The notes below the pieces were generated by a model that saw only the letters and a program-made list of their open reading frames with translations, made no database searches and was not told the origin of the DNA. A DNA stretch of 64,000 bases from Pseudomonas sp. URMO17WK12:I2 (GTDB lineage: Bacteria > Pseudomonadota > Gammaproteobacteria > Pseudomonadales > Pseudomonadaceae), in contig NZ_QKYW01000003.1 in assembly GCF_003253735.1 (NCBI RefSeq), forward strand, positions 62,001-126,000, written 5' to 3'. Of this stretch, positions 1-8,136 are shown piece after piece (position 1 is the first letter of the stretch; every line of letters begins with the position of its first letter). The translations under genes were made by a program, and so were the position numbers.

Positions 1-30
1 CAGATCGCTGCGCTGTTCGCGGACGCCTGA
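1..30 (+). CDS. C-terminal tail of an upstream gene (partial)
   Basis: Reading from base 1, the frame gives QIAALFADA and then a TGA stop at 28-30. This looks like the last nine residues of a protein whose body lies outside the window. It is on the same strand as the operon that follows and about 150 bp before the carrier protein start, so it probably belongs to the same cluster. In related pathways an acyl-ACP ligase would be expected near here, but nine residues cannot show that. Confidence 0.35.
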   Translation, partial: QIAALFADA

Positions 31-137
31 GCAGCGGCGCAGTACTCCCCATGGAGTATTGAGGCGCACTCGCCAAGCGTGGAGCATCGAACCTGCGCAC
101 AGCCACTGGCTAACGCGTGAAACCAAGCAGGATGCAT

Positions 138-165
138 GTGCCGGCCCCTTGCGGGGGCCGTGCAC
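138..165 (+). promoter_or_regulatory. Leader hairpin before the acyl carrier protein gene
   Basis: CGGCCCC (142-148) pairs with GGGGCCG (154-160) across a five-base loop. The stem is extended by GTGC (138-141) with GCAC (162-165) across one bulged base. It ends just before the ribosome binding site GGAGG (169-173) and has no T-run, so it is not a classical terminator. It could be a processing or stabilising hairpin, or it could set translation of the carrier protein. Confidence 0.4.
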
Positions 166-178
166 TCTGGAGGTCAAG

Positions 179-436
179 GTGCACATCGACGATATAACCA
201 CGGCCGTGATCGATACCCTGGCCAGGATGCTGGACATCGAGTCCACCGCGCTCGACCGCGAACGTTCGTTCCACGAAATGGGGCTGGATTCGGTTCTGCT
301 GGTCGGATTATCCGCCGAGTTCGAGGATCGCTTCGGCGTTTCGCTGGACCCGGAATTCGCCTACCAGCACGACAGCGTACGCAAGATCAGCCAGCACCTG
401 CATGGCCTGCTGAACGAAGAGGTGGCATACGCATGA
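179..436 (+). CDS. Acyl carrier protein (TamB-like, dedicated ACP)
   Basis: An 85-aa phosphopantetheine-binding carrier protein. The motif G-L-D-S at residues 35-38 holds the serine (Ser38) that would carry the 4'-phosphopantetheine arm. I chose the GTG at 179 because GGAGG lies five bases upstream and the family fold starts here; the frame stays open to the window edge, but its upstream translation does not look like protein. The stop overlaps the next start (ATGA), so the ACP is translationally coupled to the reductase/aminotransferase. By context it presents the fatty acyl chain to the dehydrogenase and then to the acyl-ACP reductase. It is too diverged and too far from fab genes to be the housekeeping AcpP. 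Confidence 0.85.
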   Translation: MHIDDITTAVIDTLARMLDIESTALDRERSFHEMGLDSVLLVGLSAEFEDRFGVSLDPEFAYQHDSVRKISQHLHGLLNEEVAYA

Positions 437-3048
437 GCCTCTCGCTGATCAACCGAACCCGTCAGGAACTGCTCGACTTCGTCGGCCTGGACGACACCAT
501 CGTCAGTGCCAGCGGCACGCAACTGGTGACTGCCGGCGGCCAGACCCTCGTCGATTTCGTCGGCCAGTTCGGCGCCGTGCCCTTCGGCTACGCCCCCCAG
601 CGCCTGGTCGAGGCGGCTACTGCTTTCCTCGCCTCGCCGCAGCCAACTTTCGTACAGCCGTTGCTCAACCCCGTGGTCGAAGCGCTGGCGCGACGGCTGA
701 TCGAGGTCGCACCCGGTGACATGGCGCGGGTGACCTTCACCACCAGCGGCGCGGAAACCGTGGAGGCGGCGATCAAACTGGTGCGCGCCGCCACTGGCCG
801 CGAGCTGGTGGTTGGCACCCTGAGCGGGTTTCACGGCAAAACCCAGGGCGCAGTGGGGGTGACCGGCAAGGCGATCTACCGTGAATCCTTCCAGATCCGC
901 ACCGATGGCTACACCCATGTGCCCTACGGCGACCTCGCGGCCCTCGAGGCACTGTTGCGTAAGCAGCGGGTGGCGGCCTTCTTCGTCGAGGCCGTGCAGG
1001 GTGAGGCCGGCATGCTCACACCGCCGGACGGCTATCTGCTGGGCGCCCAGCAGCTGTGTCGGCAATACGGTGCGCTGTTCGTGCTCGACGAAATCCAGAC
1101 CGGCCTGGGCCGTACCGGCGCATTGTTCGCGGCCAGCACCCATGGCCTGAGCCCCGATGTGTTGCTGCTGGCCAAGGCCCTGGGTGGCGGCCTGGTGCCG
1201 ATCGGTGCCTGCCTGTATGCCGAACGCTGCTGGAGCCGCGACTTCGACCGCCACCACAGCTCCACCTTTGCCATGAACGGCTTTACCGCCAGCGTTGGCC
1301 TGGCAGTGCTCGATCAGCTCGCCGCCGATGACGGTGCCATGGTCAAGCAGGCTGCCGCGCGCGGCACCTACCTGCGTGAAGGTCTGCAAGGCCTGCTGGC
1401 GCGCTATCCCCAGGTATTCGCCGGCCTCGATGGTCGCGGCCTGATGCTGGGGCTGAAATTCCGGCGCTGGTCAGGCGAGCGGCTGTACAGCTTTTCGCTG
1501 GCCAGCGCCTTCGGCGCGTTGGTGCCGATCGTCTGCGGTTACCTGAAGTCGCGCCATGGCGTGTACTGCCTGCCGACGCTCAGCGAAGGCAACGTGCTGC
1601 GTATCCAGCCTTCTTTCGTCATCAGCGAGGCGGAAATCGACCGATTGCTCGCCGGGCTCGGCGCCGCCGCGGAGCTGATCGCCCAGGGCCTGCACCATCG
1701 CCTGATCCTCGAGGCCCACGGCTTTTCCAGCCCGCAGGGCTTGCCCGGGCGCGCCAGCCCGCTTGTCGCGAAGCCGCGAACTGGCGGCGGACGCTGCCTG
1801 GGGCGGTTCGCCTTTCTGCTGCACCCGACCACGCCGCAAAGCGTCAACGGCGACCGCATCGTCGAGGCACTTGGCGTCTCGGCCGAGGAGAAAGGCTTCA
1901 TGCAGCAATGGCTGGACGACTTTTCCGAGTGGGCCAAACCGGATCTTGATGCCGGGGTGTCCTACCACGCCGAGCGCGTCTACAACGCTGCAGGTGATTA
2001 CGTCGAGGGTTGGCTGGTCGGCAGCCTGCTGCAACCGCGCGACCTGATGCGCCTGAGCCTGGGGCGGCGGCGCAAGCTGCTGAACAACTACCTGGCGACG
2101 GTAGCGGAGCTGGGCGTCGATTTCGTCGGCCTCGGCGCCTATACCTCGGTGATTTCCAATGCCGGCGAGGATGTGCGCAACGAACGCTTCCACACCACCA
2201 CCGGCAACAGCCTGACCGCCATGGTCGGTGTCGATGCCCTGGTCAGCACCTGTGCCAATCGGGGCGCGCCGCTGGCCAAGCGCCTCACCGGGGTGATCGG
2301 TGCCTATGGCTCGGTCGGCCGCCTGGCCAGCCTGCGTCTCGGCCAGTACGCCGAACACCTGGTACTGCTGGGCAACGCCGCCAACCGCGGCGCCATGCAG
2401 GAGCTCAAACGGGTCGGCGGCGAGTTGTATCGCGCTGCACTGCAGGCGCTGCTTGCCGGGCAGCGTCGCGGTATCGCCCGCAGCCTGGCCGCGGCGCTGC
2501 CGCCCGGTCAGTCGCTGGAGGCATTGCTGGCCCGCGATTGCAGCGAAGAACAGGGGCTTTGTGCGCTGTTCGACGAGGTCGATGCCTTGGTTCAACGGGC
2601 CGGCACGCTGGCACCGCTGAGTATCGACTCCGATCTGGAGCGCTGGCTGCCGCGCCTGGACGCCCTGCTGTCGGCCACCTCCAACGGCTCGGCGTTCATC
2701 GATTCGCAGCGCCTGCGCAGCAACGCGGTGATATGCGACTGCGCGCAGCCGCCGGACATCGGCCGCGCCTCCCTGGCCGACCGCCCGGACGTGTGCGTGA
2801 TCGAGGGTGGGCTGATCCATATGCCCGAGCGTGGCCAGCGCTTTGGCAACCAGAACCTGACCGACCTGCCCACCGGGGTGACCTTCGCCTGCCTGGCCGA
2901 AACCCTGGTGCTGACCATGGCCGGCAAGCGTCGCGACTACAGCGTTGGCAAGCGCCCGTCACTGGAGGACGCCGAGGAGATTTTCGAGTTGGCACTCGGC
3001 CTGGGCTTCGCGCCGGTGGTCGAGCAACCGGTCGAGAAGGCCGGCTGA
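433..3048 (+). CDS. Bifunctional class III aminotransferase / acyl-ACP reductase (TamH-like fatty amine synthase)
   Basis: An 871-aa fusion. Residues about 20-425 are a class III (ornithine/GABA type) PLP aminotransferase: S-G-A-E-T-V near 105, the PLP-binding Asp in L-D-E-I-Q (Asp219) and the Schiff-base lysine in A-K-A-L-G-G-G (Lys248). Residues about 540-870 resemble cyanobacterial acyl-ACP reductase: T-T-G-N-S near 588, a nucleotide-binding loop G-A-Y-G-S-V-G (623-629) and a cysteine in F-A-C-L-A-E (Cys820) that aligns with the acyl-accepting Cys of that family. The expected reaction is reduction of an acyl-ACP to the aldehyde followed by transamination to a primary fatty amine. TamH of tambjamine biosynthesis has the same two activities in one protein. 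The start overlaps the ACP stop. The domain calls are firm; the product is inferred. Confidence 0.85.
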   Translation: MSLSLINRTRQELLDFVGLDDTIVSASGTQLVTAGGQTLVDFVGQFGAVPFGYAPQRLVEAATAFLASPQPTFVQPLLNPVVEALARRLIEVAPGDMARVTFTTSGAETVEAAIKLVRAATGRELVVGTLSGFHGKTQGAVGVTGKAIYRESFQIRTDGYTHVPYGDLAALEALLRKQRVAAFFVEAVQGEAGMLTPPDGYLLGAQQLCRQYGALFVLDEIQTGLGRTGALFAASTHGLSPDVLLLAKALGGGLVPIGACLYAERCWSRDFDRHHSSTFAMNGFTASVGLAVLDQLAADDGAMVKQAAARGTYLREGLQGLLARYPQVFAGLDGRGLMLGLKFRRWSGERLYSFSLASAFGALVPIVCGYLKSRHGVYCLPTLSEGNVLRIQPSFVISEAEIDRLLAGLGAAAELIAQGLHHRLILEAHGFSSPQGLPGRASPLVAKPRTGGGRCLGRFAFLLHPTTPQSVNGDRIVEALGVSAEEKGFMQQWLDDFSEWAKPDLDAGVSYHAERVYNAAGDYVEGWLVGSLLQPRDLMRLSLGRRRKLLNNYLATVAELGVDFVGLGAYTSVISNAGEDVRNERFHTTTGNSLTAMVGVDALVSTCANRGAPLAKRLTGVIGAYGSVGRLASLRLGQYAEHLVLLGNAANRGAMQELKRVGGELYRAALQALLAGQRRGIARSLAAALPPGQSLEALLARDCSEEQGLCALFDEVDALVQRAGTLAPLSIDSDLERWLPRLDALLSATSNGSAFIDSQRLRSNAVICDCAQPPDIGRASLADRPDVCVIEGGLIHMPERGQRFGNQNLTDLPTGVTFACLAETLVLTMAGKRRDYSVGKRPSLEDAEEIFELALGLGFAPVVEQPVEKAG

Positions 3049-3110
3049 CGGATTGCCCGGCCGCACAGCCACATGGCCGGGCCTACAAGAATGGAAATCG
3101 AGGATCAATC

Positions 3111-4247
3111 ATGTCGATGCTGCATGCACGGAACGTCACTGAGCAACGCCTGCCGGGTCTGATCGGCGCGCTGCAACAACGCGGGCGGATGGCGCTGGAG
3201 ACCGCGGAGCCCGCTGAAATCTGCGAGCTGTTCCGGCGCTACCGCGCCGCGGGCCTGATCATTCCCGAGGCCTATGGCGGCCTGGGCGCCTCGACCCGCG
3301 AAACCGTCGAGATCCTGCGCGTGGTGGGCTCGCTGTGCCCCTCGCTGGCGGTGATGATGACCATGCACCACCACACCATCGCTACCATCGTGCAGCTCGG
3401 CGGTCTGATCCCGGCCGCTGACGAGCTGCTCTGTGCGATCGCCCAGAACCAGCTGCTGATCGCCTCGGCGTTCGCCGAAGGCAAGAGCGGCGCGCAGATC
3501 TTCAACAGCAGCGTGAAGGCCCGGGCGGTGGAGGGCGGATTCCTGCTCAGTGGCAGCAAGAAACCCTGCACCATGAGCCATCACATGGACGTCATCGTGG
3601 TCGGGGTGGTGCGCGAGAATGCCGATGGCAGCTTCACCCAGGGTTTTGCGGTGGTCTTCGAGGATGGCAGCCGGATAACCCGCCAGCCGTTCTGGAACAC
3701 ACCGGTGCTGGCCGCGGCCGACAGCCAGGCCCTGGTTTTCGATGACGTGTTCGTGCCCAGCGAACGCATGCTGCTCGCCGAGGGGGACGACGAGGCCGTG
3801 GCCGCATCCGTGCAGGAAACCTCCTTGTCGGGGCTGTGCTGGTTCCAGCTGATGGTCGGCGGCACCTACCTGGGCGTGGTGTCCGCCATGGCTGCGCTCC
3901 TGCTGGCGCGCAGTGGCGATGAGGCGCCGCTGGCGCAACTGGCCATCGAGCTGGAAGGCGCACAGCAGGCGCTGATCGGTACCGCGCGCGAGCTCGAGGA
4001 GCAACGTGCCGCCGACGAGGCCACCTACGCGAAGGCGCTGTGTACACGGTTCATGGTGCAGGGCGCCATCGAGCGCAGCAGCAACCTGGCGGTCGAGGCT
4101 CTGGGCGGCATGGCGTTCATCCGTTCCAACGAGGTCGCCTACCTGCTGGCCGCGTCGCGGGCGATCTGTTTTCACCCGATTTCGCGGGCGACAGCGGTGC
4201 CGCTGCTGGCGGGCTTTCTGCGCGACAGCCTAGCCACCCATGGCTGA
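3111..4247 (+). CDS. Acyl-CoA dehydrogenase-like flavoprotein, probably acting on acyl-ACP (TamP-like)
   Basis: A 378-aa acyl-CoA dehydrogenase family protein. The N-terminal helical part includes I-P-E-A-Y-G-G-L-G at about 51-59, the middle beta domain has the S-G-S-K-K region near 147-151, and the C-terminal helical bundle has A-L-G-G near 330. In catabolic members a Tyr-Glu-Gly-Thr motif near the C terminus supplies the catalytic Glu; here the region reads F-H-P-I-S (354-358), so the active site differs. Such divergence is common in dehydrogenases of natural-product clusters. In tambjamine synthesis TamP puts a cis-3 double bond into the ACP-bound chain, and I infer a comparable role. The start at 3111 has GAGG upstream. 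It lies 62 bp after the reductase gene. Confidence 0.75.
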   Translation: MSMLHARNVTEQRLPGLIGALQQRGRMALETAEPAEICELFRRYRAAGLIIPEAYGGLGASTRETVEILRVVGSLCPSLAVMMTMHHHTIATIVQLGGLIPAADELLCAIAQNQLLIASAFAEGKSGAQIFNSSVKARAVEGGFLLSGSKKPCTMSHHMDVIVVGVVRENADGSFTQGFAVVFEDGSRITRQPFWNTPVLAAADSQALVFDDVFVPSERMLLAEGDDEAVAASVQETSLSGLCWFQLMVGGTYLGVVSAMAALLLARSGDEAPLAQLAIELEGAQQALIGTARELEEQRAADEATYAKALCTRFMVQGAIERSSNLAVEALGGMAFIRSNEVAYLLAASRAICFHPISRATAVPLLAGFLRDSLATHG

Positions 4248-4303
4248 TCGACTGCCTGCCCGCTGGCCGGGCGTCTCTCTGCCATCGAACTGGAGCTAGA
4301 AGC

Positions 4304-5614
4304 ATGGCCCACTCCACGGACTCGCTGTACCCCCGGCTGCCGGCCAACGTCAGCCCGGTGTTCCATTTCGTCGCCATTCCCCTGTTCGCCGTACTGGTGG
4401 CTTTCAGCGGAGTGGCAATCATCGCCATCCTCACGTTGTCGTTCGCCTTGCAGCTGGGGCGCTGGCTGCTGGGCTGCGTGCCGGGCATGAAGCGTTTCGG
4501 TGACGCCTGGGTGAAGGGGTATCACCGCCAGGTGCAGCGTCTGGCGGATCGCTGGCTGAAGGATCCGCGCGACGAGCCGATCCTGGCGGCGGCGCTAACC
4601 CTGGCGCTGACGGCAGGACCGGTGTTCATCCTGCAGTTGTGGCTGGGCGCCGTGGCCTGGCCGCTGGTGCTGGCGTTCTATGCGGCGGTGTATGGGCCCA
4701 ATATCCGTGGTTTCGTGCGCTCGTTCAGTTCCATGCACCAGGAAGGGCATGTGCCGGGCGGCGTCTTCAAGCGCCCGAGCCGGCTCGACAAATGGTGCGG
4801 CAACTCCTTCCTGTACATGTTCTTCGCCATTCCCATGGGCCTCACACCCCATGCGTTGGCGCACCTGCAACAGCATCATCGCGAGAACGCCGGGCCGCTG
4901 GATATCTATGCCACTGCCCGTTACGACCACGCCAACCTCTGGCACTTCGTGGTCTACATGGTGCGCGAAGTGATGTACCAGCAGTTCCTGATCTCGCCCT
5001 ACCTGTACTTTCGCAGCCGCGAGAAGCGTGCGCAGATGCGCGCCATGGTCACCGGTAACCTGCTGCACCTGGCACTGTTCACCGCACTGGCGGGGTACAG
5101 CCTGCCTATCGCGGTCTTCTACATGCTGGTGCCCTGGTGCGCGAGCAACGTGCTGATGGGGGTGATCCACTGGAGCCAGCACGCCTTCTATGGCGGCCAG
5201 GCCGACCCAAGAGCGTACATGTACAACACGGTCACGCTGCTGGAGAAACCGGTCAACATCCTCAACGAGGGGTATCACGTCTGCCACCATCATTGGGCCA
5301 ACGTGCACTGGTCGGAAAGCCCGCAGTTGTTCGAACGCATCAAGCCGGAGATGCGCGCCGCCCAGTCCATGGTATTTCGTGATCTCAGCGTGATGGATCT
5401 GTTCCTGCTGCTGATGCTGCGCCGTTTCGAGGTGCTGGCCGACAAGCTGGAGTGGTGGGAGCCGCTGTCGCAGGAGCAGAAGGTCGCGCTGCTCAGGCAG
5501 CGGGTACGACCGGCACCGATCCAGGAGCATGAGCGCGTGCATCAGCAGGCGCTGGCGCGCCGTAAGGTCACGCTCGAACCGGGCTTCGCTCCGGTACAGG
5601 GGGCGCAGTCATGA
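4304..5614 (+). CDS. Membrane di-iron fatty acid desaturase/hydroxylase (first of two)
   Basis: A 436-aa integral membrane protein of the fatty acid desaturase/hydroxylase superfamily. Three histidine boxes that would bind the two irons are visible: H-Q-E-G-H (145-149), H-L-Q-Q-H-H (187-192) and H-V-C-H-H (325-329). An extra H-W-S-Q-H lies at about 289-293. Hydrophobic segments lie at about 20-60, 95-130, 170-185 and 250-290. It is distinct from the second desaturase of the operon in length and box spacing, so the two are not a recent duplication. Electrons probably come from the reductase encoded directly downstream, whose start overlaps this stop. Desaturation, hydroxylation and acetylenation cannot be told apart from sequence. 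Confidence 0.8.
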   Translation: MAHSTDSLYPRLPANVSPVFHFVAIPLFAVLVAFSGVAIIAILTLSFALQLGRWLLGCVPGMKRFGDAWVKGYHRQVQRLADRWLKDPRDEPILAAALTLALTAGPVFILQLWLGAVAWPLVLAFYAAVYGPNIRGFVRSFSSMHQEGHVPGGVFKRPSRLDKWCGNSFLYMFFAIPMGLTPHALAHLQQHHRENAGPLDIYATARYDHANLWHFVVYMVREVMYQQFLISPYLYFRSREKRAQMRAMVTGNLLHLALFTALAGYSLPIAVFYMLVPWCASNVLMGVIHWSQHAFYGGQADPRAYMYNTVTLLEKPVNILNEGYHVCHHHWANVHWSESPQLFERIKPEMRAAQSMVFRDLSVMDLFLLLMLRRFEVLADKLEWWEPLSQEQKVALLRQRVRPAPIQEHERVHQQALARRKVTLEPGFAPVQGAQS

Positions 5615-6651
5615 GCCGGCCCCTGTCGTTGAAAGTTGCCGCCATCGAGCAGGAAACCGATGACGCCGTGACCATCCACCTCAGGCAGCCGCTGCTGCGG
5701 CGCATTCGCTATGAGCCAGGGCAGTACCTGACCCTAGAGTTCGATGTCGAGGGTGGCAAGGGGTGCCGGGCCTATTCCATCAGCAGCACGCCGGGCCTGG
5801 ATCGGGCCCTTGCGATCACCGTCAAGCGCGTGGCCGGTGGCCAGGTATCCAATCGCCTGGTGGGCCAGCTGGCTGCCGGTGACCGCGTCCGGGCCCTGGG
5901 CGCCCAGGGGCGCTTCACTTTTGCACCGAGACCGGGGCAAGGCCGGCATATCGTGCTGTTTGCGGCGGGCAGCGGTATCAGCCCGATCTTTTCCATCCTG
6001 CGCTCGGCCCTGCATTTCGAAGCGGACGCGCGAGTGACCCTGATCTATGGCAATCGGCATGCCGGCGCAGTGATTTTCGGCGACAAGCTCGAGGCGCTGC
6101 AACGTAGCTTCGCCGGGCGCCTGCAGGTACTGCACGTGTTTTCCCAGCCCCAGCAACCCTGTCGCTACAGCGGTCGTCTGAGCCGTGAGCGAGTAGTCGA
6201 GCTGCTTGGCGCATTGCCCGATCTGCAACTGGCTCGCTGCGAGTTCTACACCTGCGGCCCGGCGGCCATGATGGACGAGGTCACCGCGGCGCTGGAGGGG
6301 CTGGGCGTGGGCCGCGAAGCGATTCATCAGGAGTGCTTCACACCCAGGCAGACCAGCGGCAGCGGCGAGGTGCGTGCGGCCCGGCGCGTGAGCCTGCTGC
6401 TGCACGGCCAGGAACATCAGTTCGTGGTGGGGGCCGGGCAGAGCATCCTCGACGCCGCCCTGGAAAACGGTCTGCAACCGCCGTTTTCCTGCCGCAGTGG
6501 CTTCTGTACCGCCTGCGTTTGCACGCGCCTGGCCGGCGAGGTGGGCATGGGGCACGAGCACGGCTTGTCGGCCGCCGAGCTGGAGAGGGGGCAGGCGTTG
6601 ATGTGCGTGGGCTTCCCGCTCAGCGACGACGTGCGACTGAAAATCGACTGA
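5611..6651 (+). CDS. Ferredoxin-NAD(P)H reductase with C-terminal [2Fe-2S] domain (PaaE/HmpX-like)
   Basis: A 346-aa electron-transfer protein. The FAD-binding motif R-A-Y-S-I-S-S lies at 53-59, the NAD(P)-binding region has A-A-G-S-G-I-S-P (118-125) and Y-T-C-G-P-A (213-218), and a plant-type ferredoxin domain at about 255-346 has cysteines 294, 299, 302 and 332 (C-x4-C-x2-C and a distal C). Such proteins pass electrons from NAD(P)H to di-iron oxygenases. It sits between the two desaturases, overlaps the first one's stop (ATGA) and ends 18 bp before the second, so it most likely serves both. Confidence 0.88.
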   Translation: MSRPLSLKVAAIEQETDDAVTIHLRQPLLRRIRYEPGQYLTLEFDVEGGKGCRAYSISSTPGLDRALAITVKRVAGGQVSNRLVGQLAAGDRVRALGAQGRFTFAPRPGQGRHIVLFAAGSGISPIFSILRSALHFEADARVTLIYGNRHAGAVIFGDKLEALQRSFAGRLQVLHVFSQPQQPCRYSGRLSRERVVELLGALPDLQLARCEFYTCGPAAMMDEVTAALEGLGVGREAIHQECFTPRQTSGSGEVRAARRVSLLLHGQEHQFVVGAGQSILDAALENGLQPPFSCRSGFCTACVCTRLAGEVGMGHEHGLSAAELERGQALMCVGFPLSDDVRLKID

Positions 6652-6669
6652 CCAGGCGGAGGAAACAGG

Positions 6670-7635
6670 ATGATCGCTGACCAACAGCACGCGGCCCACG
6701 ACGCGATACGCCTCGACAGTCGTGCACGGCTGCGGGTGGATCCCTTGCAGCAGGCTCAGCTGCAGGCGCTGATGCAGCCTGATGGGGCTCGCTTCATGCG
6801 CTGGGTGGCGTTGCATCTGGCAGTGTGGGGGGCAGCGGCGGCGCTGATCGTGTTCGCCGATAGCCCGTGGCTTCAGGGGCTCGCAACCCTGGTGCTGGGC
6901 AGCCAGTTGCATGCCTTCACCGTGCTGCAGCACGACTGCGGCCACCAGAGCGCCTTTCGCTCGGCTGCCTGGAATCTCTGGGTGGGTCGCCTGCTGGCCT
7001 GGTTCATCGTGTTCCCGTTCTCGTCCTTTACCGAGTGCCACAAGCGCCACCATCGCTATCTGGGCGACCCTCAGCAGGATCCAGACGACTGGAACTACCT
7101 CGCCGGCGTGCGCTGGATGTTCCTGCGTATCGCCCTGTTCGTGCCGCGCTTCACCTACTTTTCCCTGGTCCGCTATGGGCATGCGGTACGCAACCGGGTG
7201 ATGCGTGAACTAGTGTTCAACGTGGCGAGCATGGGCCTGCTGTGCGCCATTTTCGTCGCCTTCGAGCGCCTCGATGTATTCCTGCTGATCTTCGCGGCGC
7301 CGTTGCTGCTGCTGGCCCTGGTGATCAACCCGATTTCCCGGGGCTACGAACACTTTCCCATGGCCACCCTGCCTGCCGAGCAGGACGAGCGCCTGGACCT
7401 GTCGAGGAACACCATCACCGTGACCAGTCGAGTCGTCGGCCTGCTGTGGGCCAACATCAATTACCACGTCGAGCACCATGTGTACCCCAACGTGCCGTTC
7501 TTCAACCTGCCCAAATTGCATGGACTGCTGGCCCATCAGTCATTCCAGCGTGACCGCTGGCTGCTGGAAAGACTGTTCAGCGATCCGCTTCCTCAGCCCG
7601 CCACACCGACGGCCATGGACGGGCGCAGTATATGA
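6670..7635 (+). CDS. Membrane fatty acid desaturase (second of two)
   Basis: A 321-aa integral membrane desaturase. Its histidine boxes are H-D-C-G-H near residue 90, H-K-R-H-H near 122 and H-V-E-H-H near 266. Hydrophobic helices lie at about 45-75, 105-117 and 185-225. The order and type of the boxes fit the acyl-lipid/acyl-CoA desaturase family. A GGAGG-containing site precedes the ATG, and the stop overlaps the next gene. A role as a terminal-alkene-forming enzyme such as UndB is conceivable, but there is no sequence feature here that separates UndB from other desaturases. The likely task is to add a double bond to the chain that becomes the amine tail. Confidence 0.8.
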   Translation: MIADQQHAAHDAIRLDSRARLRVDPLQQAQLQALMQPDGARFMRWVALHLAVWGAAAALIVFADSPWLQGLATLVLGSQLHAFTVLQHDCGHQSAFRSAAWNLWVGRLLAWFIVFPFSSFTECHKRHHRYLGDPQQDPDDWNYLAGVRWMFLRIALFVPRFTYFSLVRYGHAVRNRVMRELVFNVASMGLLCAIFVAFERLDVFLLIFAAPLLLLALVINPISRGYEHFPMATLPAEQDERLDLSRNTITVTSRVVGLLWANINYHVEHHVYPNVPFFNLPKLHGLLAHQSFQRDRWLLERLFSDPLPQPATPTAMDGRSI

Positions 7636-8093
7636 GCCGGAACTGCATCTTCTGCCGCATCGTGGCGGGCAGCGCACCGGCCGCATTGGTGTACCGCGAC
7701 GAGCACTGCATGGCCTTCATGGATGTACATCCCCTTGGCCAGGGGCACGTATTGCTGATCCCCCTGACCCATGTCGAGAAGCTCGAACAGCTTGATGACG
7801 AGCAGCGCAGCCACCTGTACCGGGTCTATGACCAAGTGCTCGCGGCCCAGCGCCGGGCAGGCTTCGGCGTCGAGGGAACGCACCTGATCGTCAATGACGG
7901 CAAGGCCACCAACCAGCACATTCCCCACGCTCATCTGCACCTCGTACCGCGTCGGCGTGGCGATGCTCTTGGCTTCGCCTGGCGGCTGTTGCTGCATTTT
8001 TCCGGGCTGTTCGGGCCGCGTACCCGCGATGAAACCTTGCAGGCCCAGGCCCGTGCCATCGCGGCCGCCCTGACCGGCGACCGGGCCCCTTGA
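7632..8093 (+). CDS. HIT family hydrolase/nucleotidyl transferase
   Basis: A 153-aa histidine-triad protein. The signature H-I-P-H-A-H-L-H lies at residues 96-103, with the nucleophilic histidine expected at His101. An N-terminal C-x2-C (Cys5, Cys8) probably contributes to a zinc site, as in many HIT proteins. The family hydrolyses or transfers nucleoside monophosphates, for example AMP from aminoacyl- or acyl-adenylates and phosphoramidates. Its start overlaps the desaturase stop, so it is part of the operon. I infer that it may clear acyl-AMP or AMP-conjugated by-products of an upstream acyl ligase; this is a guess from context. Confidence 0.85.
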   Translation: MSRNCIFCRIVAGSAPAALVYRDEHCMAFMDVHPLGQGHVLLIPLTHVEKLEQLDDEQRSHLYRVYDQVLAAQRRAGFGVEGTHLIVNDGKATNQHIPHAHLHLVPRRRGDALGFAWRLLLHFSGLFGPRTRDETLQAQARAIAAALTGDRAP

Positions 8094-8136
8094 TCAGCCG
8101 GGTTTCGCCCTCTACCCACTCAGGAGTTGTCGTGGC

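Noticed and set aside
2..178. An N-terminal extension of the acyl carrier protein, because its frame is open to the window edge.
   Set aside because: The upstream translation looks random (Arg/Ser/Thr-rich), crosses a strong hairpin, and a GTG with an ideal ribosome site starts exactly at the family N terminus.
1471..2820. Long open frames antisense to the large genes, for example opposite the fusion enzyme, tamB and the RND pumps.
   Set aside because: They mirror the codon structure of the real genes in GC-rich DNA, lack ribosome sites and have low-complexity Ala/Gln/His/Arg-rich translations.
6670..7635. UndB, the membrane enzyme that makes 1-undecene in some Pseudomonas.
   Set aside because: The His boxes are shared by many desaturases, and nothing specific to UndB is visible; only a phylogeny could decide.
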